Positions 55,793-64,000 of a stretch of 64,000 nt of DNA are shown piece by piece (the stretch's first letter is position 1; each line of letters begins with the position of its first letter). The notes below the pieces were generated by a model that was not told the DNA's origin, did not search any database, and saw nothing but the letters and a program-made list of their open reading frames with translations. Position numbers and translations under genes: made by a program. The stretch spans positions 62,001 through 126,000 of the forward strand of contig CANLZY010000016.1 of assembly GCA_947495685.1 (NCBI GenBank), given 5' to 3'. Source of the DNA: an uncultured Tropicimonas sp. (GTDB lineage Bacteria; Pseudomonadota; Alphaproteobacteria; Rhodobacterales; Rhodobacteraceae).

Positions 55793-58700
55793 TTAGCCGA
55801 CGGACCACCAACCGCGCCGCTTGGGCTTGTCGGACGCTTCCGGTGTCGCCTCGACCTCGGCGGCCGGGATGACCTCCGCGGGTTCAGCTTCGGCAACAGC
55901 CTCTGGCGCCGGTACCTCGTCTGCTTCAGCCGCTACGACCTCCACATCCGCGATTTCGACCACCTCGGGTGCCGATGCACCCTCGGGAGCCTGTTCCTCG
56001 GCAACAACAACGGGCGCCGGCGTGTCGGCCATCGCGACCTCAACCGTTTCCGGTTCACTCACCGGGATGCTTTCCGGTGCTGCCTCTTCGGGCGACCCTG
56101 TTTCGACAACCACCGGAGTTTCGTCGACCACGGCAGCCGCTTCGACCTCGACGGCCTCCGCCACGGGTTCGACCGCTTCTGCGACCGGCTCTGACGCCGG
56201 AGCCTGCTCCGCCGTTTCCGGCGTCACTTCCGGGGTCGGATCAGCGGCAACAGCATTGGCCTCGCCCTCACCCTCTGCCGGTTTGCGCGAGCGCGTCCGG
56301 CGACGGCGACGGGGCCGGGTCGACTTTCCACCGTCTTCTTCGGAGCCGGTCGCGTCAGCCGCTGCCTCGTCTGTCGCGGCTTCGGATGTTCCCTCGGCAG
56401 CATCGTCGGACTGTTCGTTCGATGCCTCCGACGCGTCTCCGTTCTGGGCTTCCCCTTCACCGGACCCGCTCCGACGACGACGACGACGGCGGCGTTTCTT
56501 CTTGCCGCCGTTCGCGTCCTCCGAGGCATCCTCCGGGGCTTCCGGCGTTTCCGCCACAGCCTCGATCACGGCCTCTTCCGCTTCGACCACGTCTTCTTCC
56601 TCGAAGTCCGGCATGTCCGACGTGTCGATCGAAATCACCGGCGCCGAGACTTCAGGCACCCAGCGTGTCGCGGTCTTGAACTTCTCTACCGAGAAATCCG
56701 GCGGGATCAGCGAAGGATCGGCCTCGACCCGCACGGCCATGCCGTACTGGGACTCGATATGGGCGATATGTTCACGCTTCTGGTTCATCAGGAAGTTGCA
56801 GATGCCCACAGGTGCCTTCACCAGCACCTCGCGCGAGCGATTGCGTCCGCCTTCTTCCTCTAGCTGGCGCAGGATCTGAAGCCCGATGCTGTCGTCGGAC
56901 CGCAGAAGGCCGGTGCCATGACACGCGGGGCACGGCTGCGTTGTCGCTTCCAGCATACCGGGACGCAGACGCTGACGGCTCATCTCCATCAGGCCAAAGC
57001 CGGAAATCCGCCCGACCTGGATGCGCGCGCGGTCGGTCTTGAGCTTGTCCTTGAACCGCTTCTCGACCGACGCGTTGTTGCGGCGTTCTTCCATGTCGAT
57101 GAAATCGATCACAATCAGCCCCGCAAGGTCCCGCAGACGCAGCTGGCGGGCAACCTCCTCGGCGGCCTCCAGGTTGGTCTTGAGCGCGGTTTCCTCGATC
57201 GAGCCTTCCTTGGTGGCCCGGCCGGAGTTGACGTCGATCGCCACCAGCGCCTCGGTGATGCCGATCACGATGTAACCACCGGACCGCAGCTGGACGGTCG
57301 GGTTGAACATGCCCGACAGGTAGCTTTCCACCTGGTAACGGGCGAACAGCGGCATCTGCTCCTGGTAATGCTTCACGTTCTTGGCGTGGGACGGCATGAT
57401 CATCTTCATGAAGTCCTTGGCCACGCGATATCCGGCGTCGCCCTCGACAAAGACCTCGTCGATATCGCGGTTGTAGAGGTCGCGGATCGAGCGCTTGATC
57501 AGGTTGCCTTCCTCATAGATCGGCGCAGGCGCGATCGACTTGAGGGTCAACTCGCGGATCTGTTCCCACATCCGCTTGAGGTATTCATAGTCGCGCTTGA
57601 TCTCGGACTTGGTGCGCTTTGCGCCCGCAGTCCGAATGATCAGGCCGGCGCCCTCGGGCACGTCGATCTCGCCGGCGATTTCCTTGAGCTTCTTGCGGTC
57701 GACGGCATTGGTGATCTTTCGGCTGATGCCGCCGCCACGGGCGGTGTTGGGCATCAGGACGCAATACCGACCGGCCAGCGACAGGTAGGTCGTCAGCGCA
57801 GCGCCCTTGTTGCCGCGCTCTTCCTTGACCACCTGGACCAGCATGATCTGGCGGACCTTGATGACTTCCTGGATCTTGTAACGGCGCATGCGGGGCTTGC
57901 GAGGCCGGCGAATTTCCTCGGCCACGTCTTCTTCGGCCACGGACTCGATGTGACGGCCGGGATGGTCGTCGTCATCGACGGCGTCGTCCTCTTCGGTCGT
58001 GTCGTCTTCGTCGGTCGTGTCGTCTTCGTCAGCCGCGGTGTCTTCTTCGGCGACAACTTCGGCTTCGACGGGCTCGGCAACCACTGGCGCTTCCGCGCTG
58101 ACCTCTGTCTCGGCCACCGCTTCGATCACGTCCCCTGTCGCACCGGCGTCAGAGGTATCGGCCTCGTCCGACACGATGTCGGAATGAACGACATCCTCGG
58201 AATCATCTTCACGGCGCGCCGCCATGGTCTTGTTGGGCCCGTTGTCTTCGCCATCACCCTGCTCCTGGGTGTTCGCCTCAGCGCTCTCGGTCGCATGCCC
58301 TTCCGGGGCTACGTCTGTTTCCGGGGCGACATTTTCCGGAACGGCCTCGGCAACGACGTTGTCCGCTTCGGGCTGAGAAGCGGGTTCCGCGGCGGTTTCT
58401 TCCACAGCGTCCGGCGTCGGCTCTTGCGTTGTCGCGACAGGCGCCACAAAGGCATCCTCGACCACATCCGCAGTGGCATCGGTGGCCACGGCTTCGCCGT
58501 CCTCGATCACCGGTACCGGGTCGATCGGGTCATCTCCAAGGTCGACGACATCCATGCCCTCGATCCCGTCCCGACGTGCATCGGCGCCGTCCTCGGCAGT
58601 GCCGTCCTGCGGCTTGCCACGGGAGCGCGACCGCGACCGGCGTGACCGGTTGCGGGAGGATTTCTTTGCCTCTTCGGATTCTTCTTCGTCTTCGGCCCGT

Positions 58701-58990
58701 GCAAAGGCGCGTTCCTCGGCCAGCAGGGCCTCGCGATCGGCAACGGGAATCTGGTAGTAATCCGGATGAATTTCCGAAAACGCCAGGAAACCATGACGAT
58801 TTCCGCCGTAGTCCACGAAGGCCGCCTGCAGAGACGGCTCCACGCGGGTCACCTTTGCTAGATAGATATTGCCGGCGAGTTGGCGTTTGTTGATGGTCTC
58901 GAAATCAAATTCGTCAACCTTGTTTCCGTCCACCACAACAACGCGGGTCTCTTCCGCGTGCGTGGCATCGATGAGCATCTTTTTTGCCAT
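55793..58990 (-). CDS. rne: Ribonuclease E
   Basis: RNase E is the endonuclease of the RNA degradosome. The 1065-residue protein has its S1 domain split by an acidic insertion of ~280 residues (about 100-380) between IPVADREALLAEERAFA and RRYKIQEVIKVRQIML. The catalytic centre has the metal-binding Asp in VAIDVNSG and IVIDFIDMEE, and the zinc-link CPACHGTG. The C-terminal ~300 residues are basic/Arg-rich (KKRRRRRRRRSG, RPRRRRRTRSRKP) and Ala/Glu/Val repeats, ending KPKRRGWWSVG. The 5' sensor region follows the core. It has a 572-base leader region. Confidence 0.96.
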   Translation of the reverse strand: MAKKMLIDATHAEETRVVVVDGNKVDEFDFETINKRQLAGNIYLAKVTRVEPSLQAAFVDYGGNRHGFLAFSEIHPDYYQIPVADREALLAEERAFARAEDEEESEEAKKSSRNRSRRSRSRSRGKPQDGTAEDGADARRDGIEGMDVVDLGDDPIDPVPVIEDGEAVATDATADVVEDAFVAPVATTQEPTPDAVEETAAEPASQPEADNVVAEAVPENVAPETDVAPEGHATESAEANTQEQGDGEDNGPNKTMAARREDDSEDVVHSDIVSDEADTSDAGATGDVIEAVAETEVSAEAPVVAEPVEAEVVAEEDTAADEDDTTDEDDTTEEDDAVDDDDHPGRHIESVAEEDVAEEIRRPRKPRMRRYKIQEVIKVRQIMLVQVVKEERGNKGAALTTYLSLAGRYCVLMPNTARGGGISRKITNAVDRKKLKEIAGEIDVPEGAGLIIRTAGAKRTKSEIKRDYEYLKRMWEQIRELTLKSIAPAPIYEEGNLIKRSIRDLYNRDIDEVFVEGDAGYRVAKDFMKMIMPSHAKNVKHYQEQMPLFARYQVESYLSGMFNPTVQLRSGGYIVIGITEALVAIDVNSGRATKEGSIEETALKTNLEAAEEVARQLRLRDLAGLIVIDFIDMEERRNNASVEKRFKDKLKTDRARIQVGRISGFGLMEMSRQRLRPGMLEATTQPCPACHGTGLLRSDDSIGLQILRQLEEEGGRNRSREVLVKAPVGICNFLMNQKREHIAHIESQYGMAVRVEADPSLIPPDFSVEKFKTATRWVPEVSAPVISIDTSDMPDFEEEDVVEAEEAVIEAVAETPEAPEDASEDANGGKKKRRRRRRRRSGSGEGEAQNGDASEASNEQSDDAAEGTSEAATDEAAADATGSEEDGGKSTRPRRRRRTRSRKPAEGEGEANAVAADPTPEVTPETAEQAPASEPVAEAVEPVAEAVEVEAAAVVDETPVVVETGSPEEAAPESIPVSEPETVEVAMADTPAPVVVAEEQAPEGASAPEVVEIADVEVVAAEADEVPAPEAVAEAEPAEVIPAAEVEATPEASDKPKRRGWWSVG

Positions 58991-59562
58991 TTAAATCTTT
59001 CGCACCCGGGTGGGGCCTGCGTCCGGTCAGATGCAGGAGTAACGCCAGGGTGAATTGTTGGGACGAATGCGGGAGTCACACGAATGGCGGCAGCGGCGTC
59101 GCGCGCCCTGCCGGCCTGATCGTATTCTCTCACGCGTTGCATCGCGGTTCTTGTCTCCGATGCGACCACGGTCGAGCGCGGCGCACCAATCTAGCGGTTT
59201 TGCCCGGGTCCAGCCGCGGGCGGTTTGGTCTGTCTTGACCGGTCACGCTGTCTCGCCAGAGCGGCATTTGGCCTGCTGTTGAGCGATCCAGAGAAATATC
59301 CGTCGGGGCGCGGCATTTTATCTACCGATGGCTCCGTGGCCTGACTGTATCGGCAGGTGTGGGCAAAATACAATCGTAAAGTGCGGCGCAATCACCCGGT
59401 GCCTGCGCTGCATGACCTTTTGCAGCGCGTTGCGCTCGATCGATGCATGATGTGATCAGAAACCTGCTTTGCCGTGGAACGCCACTCCCCTGCCCTGGGG
59501 TCCGGCGGCGTTTCCGTAACGGTTCAACGAGGGGCGGGCCCGCCCCCTGCTGACGACCGGGT
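58991..59562. other. Long leader region of rne and gap to dctD
   Basis: No gene seen in 572 bases. Contents: an 8-bp hairpin GCGCTGCA/TGCAGCGC (59405-59428), an AT-rich -10-like TAGATAAAAT on the minus strand (59315-59324) without a matching -35, and, next to dctD, the self-complementary GGGGCGGGCCCGCCCC (59531-59546), which may end the dctBD transcript. In E. coli rne has a long autoregulatory leader, and this region could play the same part (inference). Confidence 0.5.
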
Positions 59563-60894
59563 TCAGAGATAGTCTGAGCGCTGCAATCCGTATTTCGCCA
59601 TCTTCTCGTTCAGGGTCCGCCGGGGCAGGCACAGCTCATCCATCACCGACACGATGGAGCCCTTGTGGCGTCGCATGGTGTTGTCGATCAGCATCCGTTC
59701 GAACGCCTCGACATATTCCTTGAGCGGCTTTCCCTCGGTCGTCATCACCGGCTCGACCGTCTCGCTTTCGGCCATCAGCAGCGACGCGATGGTTCCCGAA
59801 CCGCGACGGTTCTGAAGCACCGCCCGTTCGGCGACATTGATCAGCTGGCGGACGTTGCCGGGCCAGGGGGCCTGCAACAGTTGCGCGGCCTCCTGGGCGC
59901 CGACAGCGGGAGCGTCACAGCCGTATTCCTCGCTGAACTGCTCGGTAAAGCGAGTGAACAATTGCAGGATGTCTTCGCCCCGCTGGCGCAGCGGCGGCAG
60001 GGTTATGCGCATCGCGGCCAGGCGATAGAACAGGTCGGGCCGCAACATGTCCTCGCTGGTCTTGCCCTGCTCCTGCAGGTTCGAGACCGCCACGATCCGG
60101 GTTTCTGCCGGGGCGCCCTGATCGTTGATGAAGGTCAGCAACCGCGCCTGCACCGACGGGCTGAGCGCCTCGATATCCTCCAGGCACAACGTGCCGCCGC
60201 GGGCTTGCTCCACCAAAGGCAGAACGCCGGCATCGGGGTCGCCGTCGAACAGGCGTGTGCCCATTTCCTCGTCGGGATAGGCACCGCACTGGACCAGCAC
60301 GAAGGGCTTCGAGGCCCGCGATCCAACAGCATGCAGCGCGTGGGCCGCAAGTGTCTTGCCGGTGCCCGTCTCGCCGTCGATCAGAACATGGCCGTCGGCC
60401 TGCCCCAGATCGAGGATGTCCTCGCGCAGCCGTTCCATCGCCGGGCTGGCGCCGATCAGCTTGTCCATGATCTGGGTACCGCCCGACAGGTCGCGCCGCA
60501 GCGCCCGCGCATCCAGCGCCAACCGGCGCTTCTGGGTGGCCCGTTTGGCCAGCGCGGTCATTTGATCGGGGTTGAACGGCTTTTCAAGGAAATCGAACGC
60601 CCCGACCCGCATCGCCTCCACGGCCATCGGCACGTCGCCGTGGCCGGTGATGATGATGACCGGCAGCGCCGAATCCTGGCTCATCAGCCGTTTCAGGAAG
60701 GCCATGCCATCCATGCCCGGCATCCTGACATCCGACACGACGACGCCGGGATAGTCCGGCCCGATGCGTTTGAGCGCCTCTTCGGCGGTGGAGAATGTCT
60801 CGGTGTCGAACCCACTCAGCGCGAGCCACTGGCTGATCGACTGCCGCATGTCCTGCTCGTCGTCGACAATGGCGATCTTCATTGCTTTTGCCAT
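59563..60894 (-). CDS. DctD-type response regulator lacking the sigma-54 GAFTGA loop
   Basis: A 443-residue regulator: receiver domain with phospho-acceptor Asp55 (VVVSDVRMPGMDG), AAA+ domain with Walker A GETGTGKT (174-181), and a Fis-type C-terminal helix-turn-helix (GSIVSVMDELCLPRRTLNEK). The sigma-54 contact loop GAFTGA is missing: where it should be (about 216-228) the sequence reads FDGDPDAGVLPLVEQ. Walker B reads LCLEDIE rather than LDEI. Sigma-54 activation is therefore doubtful. The ATG at 60892-60894 has AGGTGG upstream. It lies 34 bases after dctB and was annotated by similarity to C4-dicarboxylate regulators. Confidence 0.85.
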   Translation of the reverse strand: MAKAMKIAIVDDEQDMRQSISQWLALSGFDTETFSTAEEALKRIGPDYPGVVVSDVRMPGMDGMAFLKRLMSQDSALPVIIITGHGDVPMAVEAMRVGAFDFLEKPFNPDQMTALAKRATQKRRLALDARALRRDLSGGTQIMDKLIGASPAMERLREDILDLGQADGHVLIDGETGTGKTLAAHALHAVGSRASKPFVLVQCGAYPDEEMGTRLFDGDPDAGVLPLVEQARGGTLCLEDIEALSPSVQARLLTFINDQGAPAETRIVAVSNLQEQGKTSEDMLRPDLFYRLAAMRITLPPLRQRGEDILQLFTRFTEQFSEEYGCDAPAVGAQEAAQLLQAPWPGNVRQLINVAERAVLQNRRGSGTIASLLMAESETVEPVMTTEGKPLKEYVEAFERMLIDNTMRRHKGSIVSVMDELCLPRRTLNEKMAKYGLQRSDYL

Positions 60895-60928
60895 GGTTCC
60901 ACCTCTCTGGTACCTGATCTGCGCACGC

Positions 60929-62686
60929 TCATTCGGCAGCCTGGACGCTGTCGGCGAGGATCGGCAGCCTGACCTCGAAAACCGCGCCGCCCTCCGGGGC
61001 ATTCCTGGCCGTCAGGCGTCCCCCAAAGTCGTTGACGATCCCCGATGAAATGGCAAGGCCCAACCCGACTCCGTCACCGGCCTGCTTGGTTGTGTAGAAG
61101 GGCTCGAACAACGAGTCGAGGTCCGCAATACCATGCCCATTGTCGCGCACACTCAATGTCGCGGAATCACCGGCCGACAGGATCAATTGTATCTGGGGAT
61201 CAGCGGCGTGCTTGGTGGCGTCGATGGCGTTTCGGAACAGGTTGATGAACACTTGTTCCAGGCGCAGCCGGTCAGCAACGACCATCACCGGGATCGCCGG
61301 CATGGTGCGTGAAATCGCCACCCGGCGGCTTTTCAGCTGTGGTTCCATCATCGCAAGCGCCGAGGACACGGCTTCGCGGACATCCAGCGGTTCGAACGCC
61401 TCGCCGCCCTTGCGGGCATAGGATTTCAACTGCCGGGTGATGGCCCCCATCCGGTCGATTAGGTCGTCGATCCGCTGGAACGAACTCAGCGCCTCGTCGG
61501 GCCGTTTGCGCTGCAACAACAGGCGCGCGCCGGCCAGATAGGTCTTCATCGCCGCAAGCGGCTGGTTCAACTCGTGACTGACCGCCGCGGACATCTCCCC
61601 CAAGGCCGCGAGTTTCGAGGATTGCGCCAGCGTCTGCTCTGCCACCAGCAGGTTTTTCTCGGCCTCAACGCGGCTGGCGATCTCGCGTTGAAGACGCTGG
61701 TTGAGGATCCGCAGTTCCGCCGATTCCCGCTGGAACAGGCGCGACCGGGACTGCGCCTTGCGGCTCATGAAATAGAACGCCAGCGCCAGAAGCAGGGCAA
61801 AGCCCATGATCTCCAGCGCCAACACCCCGTTCACCCGCTCGCGCACCGAACTGTAGGTGGTGAAACTGACGATCCGCCAGCCTTGGAAGGGAATGCGCCC
61901 GTCCGAGCGCATGACCGCCTCGCCAAGGATATAGGCATCCGGCATGGTCAGCGACCAGTCGGTTGTCGCCTGCAAGGCCCGGGCGATGGCCGAGGGCGCG
62001 GACTTGGCGGCCAGCGCGTTCTCGATCGTATGGCCGCGCCAACGCGGCTCGGTGGACAGGATGATCGTGCCTTCGCTGTCTGTCACCAGAACCGCGTCGG
62101 CAATCCCGGCCCAACTGCTCTCGAACTTGCGCAGGTCCACCTCGACCACGATCACGCCGATGGCTTCCCGATCGGAGGTGATCCGGCGTGAATAGGTGAA
62201 TTCCTTGGCCCCGGTCTCCAGTTCGACCACGGAAAAGACCGTGTCGTTGGCCCGCAGGGCATCGATGAAATACGGCGTGGCGCGATACTGGCTGCCGATC
62301 AGGCTGCGGTCGGTCGCGGCAACGACCCGCCCGGACGCGTCGAGCATGATCAGCGACGCGGCACCGATCTCGTCCCGGAACGAGATCAACCGCTGCGAGC
62401 TTTGGGAAAAATCACCTGAATTCAGCGCACCGATCAACGACGGATCCTGCGCCAACAGCAGTGGCACCACGGAATTTCGTTGCAACTCGCTGATCACGTT
62501 ACCGGAATACAGCGCCAGCCGAAGCTCGGCCCGGTTGCGCGTGGTCTCCGTAAAGCGGTCCGTCAGCCAGAAGTTGGTGATGTAGAGCGTGACGCCGGCC
62601 ACCAGCAGGATAAGAACCACGACGAGGCGCAACCGCCACGGCGGGCTGTCTTCTATCAGGTCTGGTTGGAGCTCGGGCGCGGACAT
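60929..62686 (-). CDS. DctB-type sensor histidine kinase
   Basis: A 585-residue kinase with two membrane spans (about 19-42 and 285-305) enclosing a periplasmic double PAS/Cache sensor (VDASGRVVAATDRSLIG-type region, YSRRITSDREAIGVIVVEVD). A coiled linker, the phospho-acceptor histidine in AAVSHELNQPLAAMKTYL, and the ATPase domain with NLFRNAIDAT, RDNGHGI and GVGLGLAIS follow. The ATG at 62684-62686 has AGGA upstream; a TTG two codons earlier is possible. Family members sense C4-dicarboxylates, but no dicarboxylate transporter gene is in the window. Confidence 0.88.
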   Translation of the reverse strand: MSAPELQPDLIEDSPPWRLRLVVVLILLVAGVTLYITNFWLTDRFTETTRNRAELRLALYSGNVISELQRNSVVPLLLAQDPSLIGALNSGDFSQSSQRLISFRDEIGAASLIMLDASGRVVAATDRSLIGSQYRATPYFIDALRANDTVFSVVELETGAKEFTYSRRITSDREAIGVIVVEVDLRKFESSWAGIADAVLVTDSEGTIILSTEPRWRGHTIENALAAKSAPSAIARALQATTDWSLTMPDAYILGEAVMRSDGRIPFQGWRIVSFTTYSSVRERVNGVLALEIMGFALLLALAFYFMSRKAQSRSRLFQRESAELRILNQRLQREIASRVEAEKNLLVAEQTLAQSSKLAALGEMSAAVSHELNQPLAAMKTYLAGARLLLQRKRPDEALSSFQRIDDLIDRMGAITRQLKSYARKGGEAFEPLDVREAVSSALAMMEPQLKSRRVAISRTMPAIPVMVVADRLRLEQVFINLFRNAIDATKHAADPQIQLILSAGDSATLSVRDNGHGIADLDSLFEPFYTTKQAGDGVGLGLAISSGIVNDFGGRLTARNAPEGGAVFEVRLPILADSVQAAE

Positions 62687-62808
62687 GTTCAAATCCTAAG
62701 TGATCCGGGCTCGAAACCCAATAGGCCTGACGTCCGGGCCATAGGGTTGCCCCTTGGCATCCGCGTTGCCGAACAGCCCCGGCGTGGAGCCAACGACAGC
62801 CGCGAAGC

Positions 62809-63477
62809 TCAGGCGGATACCAGCATTTCGGCCAGCGAAGAGAACATCGCCCGCCCGTCAGTGCCACCATGCAGCGGATCGATGGCGCGCTCCGGGTGAG
62901 GCATCATTCCCAACACACGGTGGTTCGCCGACAACACACCGGCGATATCGCCCGCAGAGCCGTTGGGATTGTCGAGATAGCGGAACGCCACGCGCCCCTC
63001 CCCGTCCAGCCGTGCAATGGTCTGGTCATCGATCTGGTAGTTGCCGTCATGGTGCGCGATCGGCACCGTGATCTCGGCACCCTTGCCATAGGCCGCGGTA
63101 AAGGGCGACTCGGCACTGTCGACCCGCAGGCCAATGGGCTTGCAGATGAAATGCAGGTTGGCATTGCGCATCAACGCCCCCGGCAACAGGCCGGTTTCCA
63201 GCAGGATCTGAAAGCCGTTGCAGACGCCCAGTACATGGCCGCCACGTTCGGCAAAGGCTTTCACCTCGCGACAGATCGGGGCGTTGGCGGCAATGGCGCC
63301 ACAGCGCAGGTAGTCGCCAAAGGAAAACCCGCCCGGCAGGCCGATCACGTCCAGGTTGTCCGGCAGGCTGGTATCCTTGTGCCAGACCCGCGTGACCTCA
63401 AAGCCTGTCTGTTCGAAGGCGACGGCCAGGTCGCGGTCGCAGTTTGATCCGGGAAAGGTGACGACGGCAGCGCGCAT
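62809..63477 (-). CDS. purQ: Phosphoribosylformylglycinamidine synthase subunit PurQ
   Basis: PurQ is the glutaminase subunit of FGAM synthase, supplying ammonia to PurL in purine synthesis. The 222-residue class I amidotransferase has the start [16 protein letters not shown], the oxyanion [13 protein letters not shown], the catalytic Cys in [13 protein letters not shown], and the His-Glu pair in [11 protein letters not shown]. The small-subunit form usually comes with separate PurS and PurL, which are not in the window. It lies 11 bases downstream of the alcohol dehydrogenase gene. Confidence 0.96.
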   Translation of the reverse strand: MRAAVVTFPGSNCDRDLAVAFEQTGFEVTRVWHKDTSLPDNLDVIGLPGGFSFGDYLRCGAIAANAPICREVKAFAERGGHVLGVCNGFQILLETGLLPGALMRNANLHFICKPIGLRVDSAESPFTAAYGKGAEITVPIAHHDGNYQIDDQTIARLDGEGRVAFRYLDNPNGSAGDIAGVLSANHRVLGMMPHPERAIDPLHGGTDGRAMFSSLAEMLVSA

Positions 63478-63488
63478 GGGGTGGCTCC

Positions 63489-64000
63489 TCAGGTCTGAAA
63501 ATCGGTGATGATGGCGACGCCGGGCGCGGCGGGACCGTCAAAGGCGGAAAGTTCGGTGGACGCATCCGACAGGCGGACACGACGAGATATCAGCGGCGAC
63601 AGGTCCAGCCCGGTCGCCTCGATCAGGCTGAGCAGGCTGGGATAACGCCAGGCGGGCATTCCACGGGTGCCGAAAACGGCCAGTTGCCCCGAATAGACCG
63701 CATCCATCGGGATCGGCATGGTCATATGTTCGCCCGCGGGCATGCCGACCTGCACCATGCGGCCCATTTTGGCCAGCGACTTCAGCGCCGGAACCGTGGT
63801 GTCGGCAATGCCAAGCGCCTCGATGGCAACGTCGGCGCCACCGCCGGTGATCTCGCGCACGGCTTCGACAGGGTCGGTCAATGCGGCGTTGACCACCGCA
63901 TGGGCCCCGTGGGCCAGGGCGTGGTCCAGTTTTTCCGGCACCACGTCGACGACAACGACCCTGGCGCCAAGCGCCCGACCCAACATCATCGCCGACAAGC
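63489..64000 (-). CDS. Zinc-type alcohol dehydrogenase (MDR), C-terminal part, cut by window edge
   Basis: About 170 residues of the nucleotide-binding and C-terminal half of a medium-chain dehydrogenase/reductase. The frame enters from the right edge as [19 protein letters not shown] (end of the GxGxxG fold), then [38 protein letters not shown], and ends AIITDFQT. The N-terminal catalytic half with the zinc ligands lies outside, so substrate class cannot be judged. A single stop at 63489 lies 11 bases before purQ, suggesting cotranscription. Confidence 0.88.
   Translation of the reverse strand, partial: LSAMMLGRALGARVVVVDVVPEKLDHALAHGAHAVVNAALTDPVEAVREITGGGADVAIEALGIADTTVPALKSLAKMGRMVQVGMPAGEHMTMPIPMDAVYSGQLAVFGTRGMPAWRYPSLLSLIEATGLDLSPLISRRVRLSDASTELSAFDGPAAPGVAIITDFQT

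Noticed and set aside
59563-62686. Firm assignment of the two-component pair to C4-dicarboxylate control (dctBD symbols)
   Set aside because: Overall layout fits DctB/DctD, but there is no dicarboxylate transporter in the window and the regulator lacks GAFTGA, so gene symbols were left out.

Overview
The window looks like a chromosomal segment of an alphaproteobacterium of the Rhodobacteraceae (Roseobacter-like). The DNA is GC-rich with strong third-position GC bias. Gene orders are typical of that group (uppS-cdsA-dxr-rseP-bamA-skp-fabZ-lpxA-lpxI-lpxB), and LpxI replaces LpxH. RNase E has the large acidic insertion and tail seen in alphaproteobacteria, and a dimethylglycine/sarcosine dehydrogenase-type FAD-GcvT protein is present. 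I see no rRNA, tRNA, CRISPR array, IS element or prophage.

Layout. 1-12.8 kb, minus strand: an envelope/lipid A block (pyrH, frr, uppS, cdsA, dxr, rseP, a 43-residue membrane peptide, then bamA-skp-fabZ-lpxA-lpxI-lpxB behind its own promoter). 12.9-21.3 kb, plus: miaA, an AraC-type regulator, and a peptide-type ABC importer (Tat substrate-binding protein, two unusual permeases, one fused double ATPase) with a 13-bp direct repeat in its leader. 21.8-28.9 kb: gyrA, a small membrane protein, trmFO, a 62-residue membrane protein, gluQRS, hisI and an IscU-like protein. 29.3-31.8 kb: ubiT-ubiU-ubiV, for oxygen-independent ubiquinone synthesis, preceded by an FNR-type palindrome; this indicates a facultatively anaerobic lifestyle. 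31.8-35.8 kb: hotdog thioesterase, enoyl-CoA hydratase-like protein and the dehydrogenase. 35.9-41.7 kb, minus: a 1255-residue RTX/DUF4114/Hint protein, a separate Hint-like protein lacking the nucleophile, and trmO. 41.7-52.4 kb, minus: two secreted sulfatases, a secreted HAD-type hydrolase, and a full MoxR-DUF58-DUF4381-BatA-BatB/C-BatD set, closely spaced from the second sulfatase onward. 53.0-55.7 kb, plus: a Crp/Fnr regulator and an octaheme cytochrome c with HEAT/TPR repeats. 55.8-64 kb, minus: RNase E, a DctB/DctD-type two-component system whose regulator lacks the GAFTGA loop, purQ and the 3' part of an alcohol dehydrogenase.

Most notable items: (i) a structured intergenic repeat in three copies with covarying hairpins (11.9, 19.2 and 33.1 kb); (ii) the sulfatase-HAD-MoxR/Bat gene string next to a Crp/Fnr regulator and an octaheme cytochrome, possibly a cell-envelope maturation or redox module; (iii) the Hint-only protein paired with the RTX-Hint giant; (iv) a likely AraC operator and a likely FNR operator; (v) a small peptide gene between rseP and bamA flanked by two strong hairpins.

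Everything here was read by eye from the sequence. Family names rest on recognised motifs and gene order, not on database searches.
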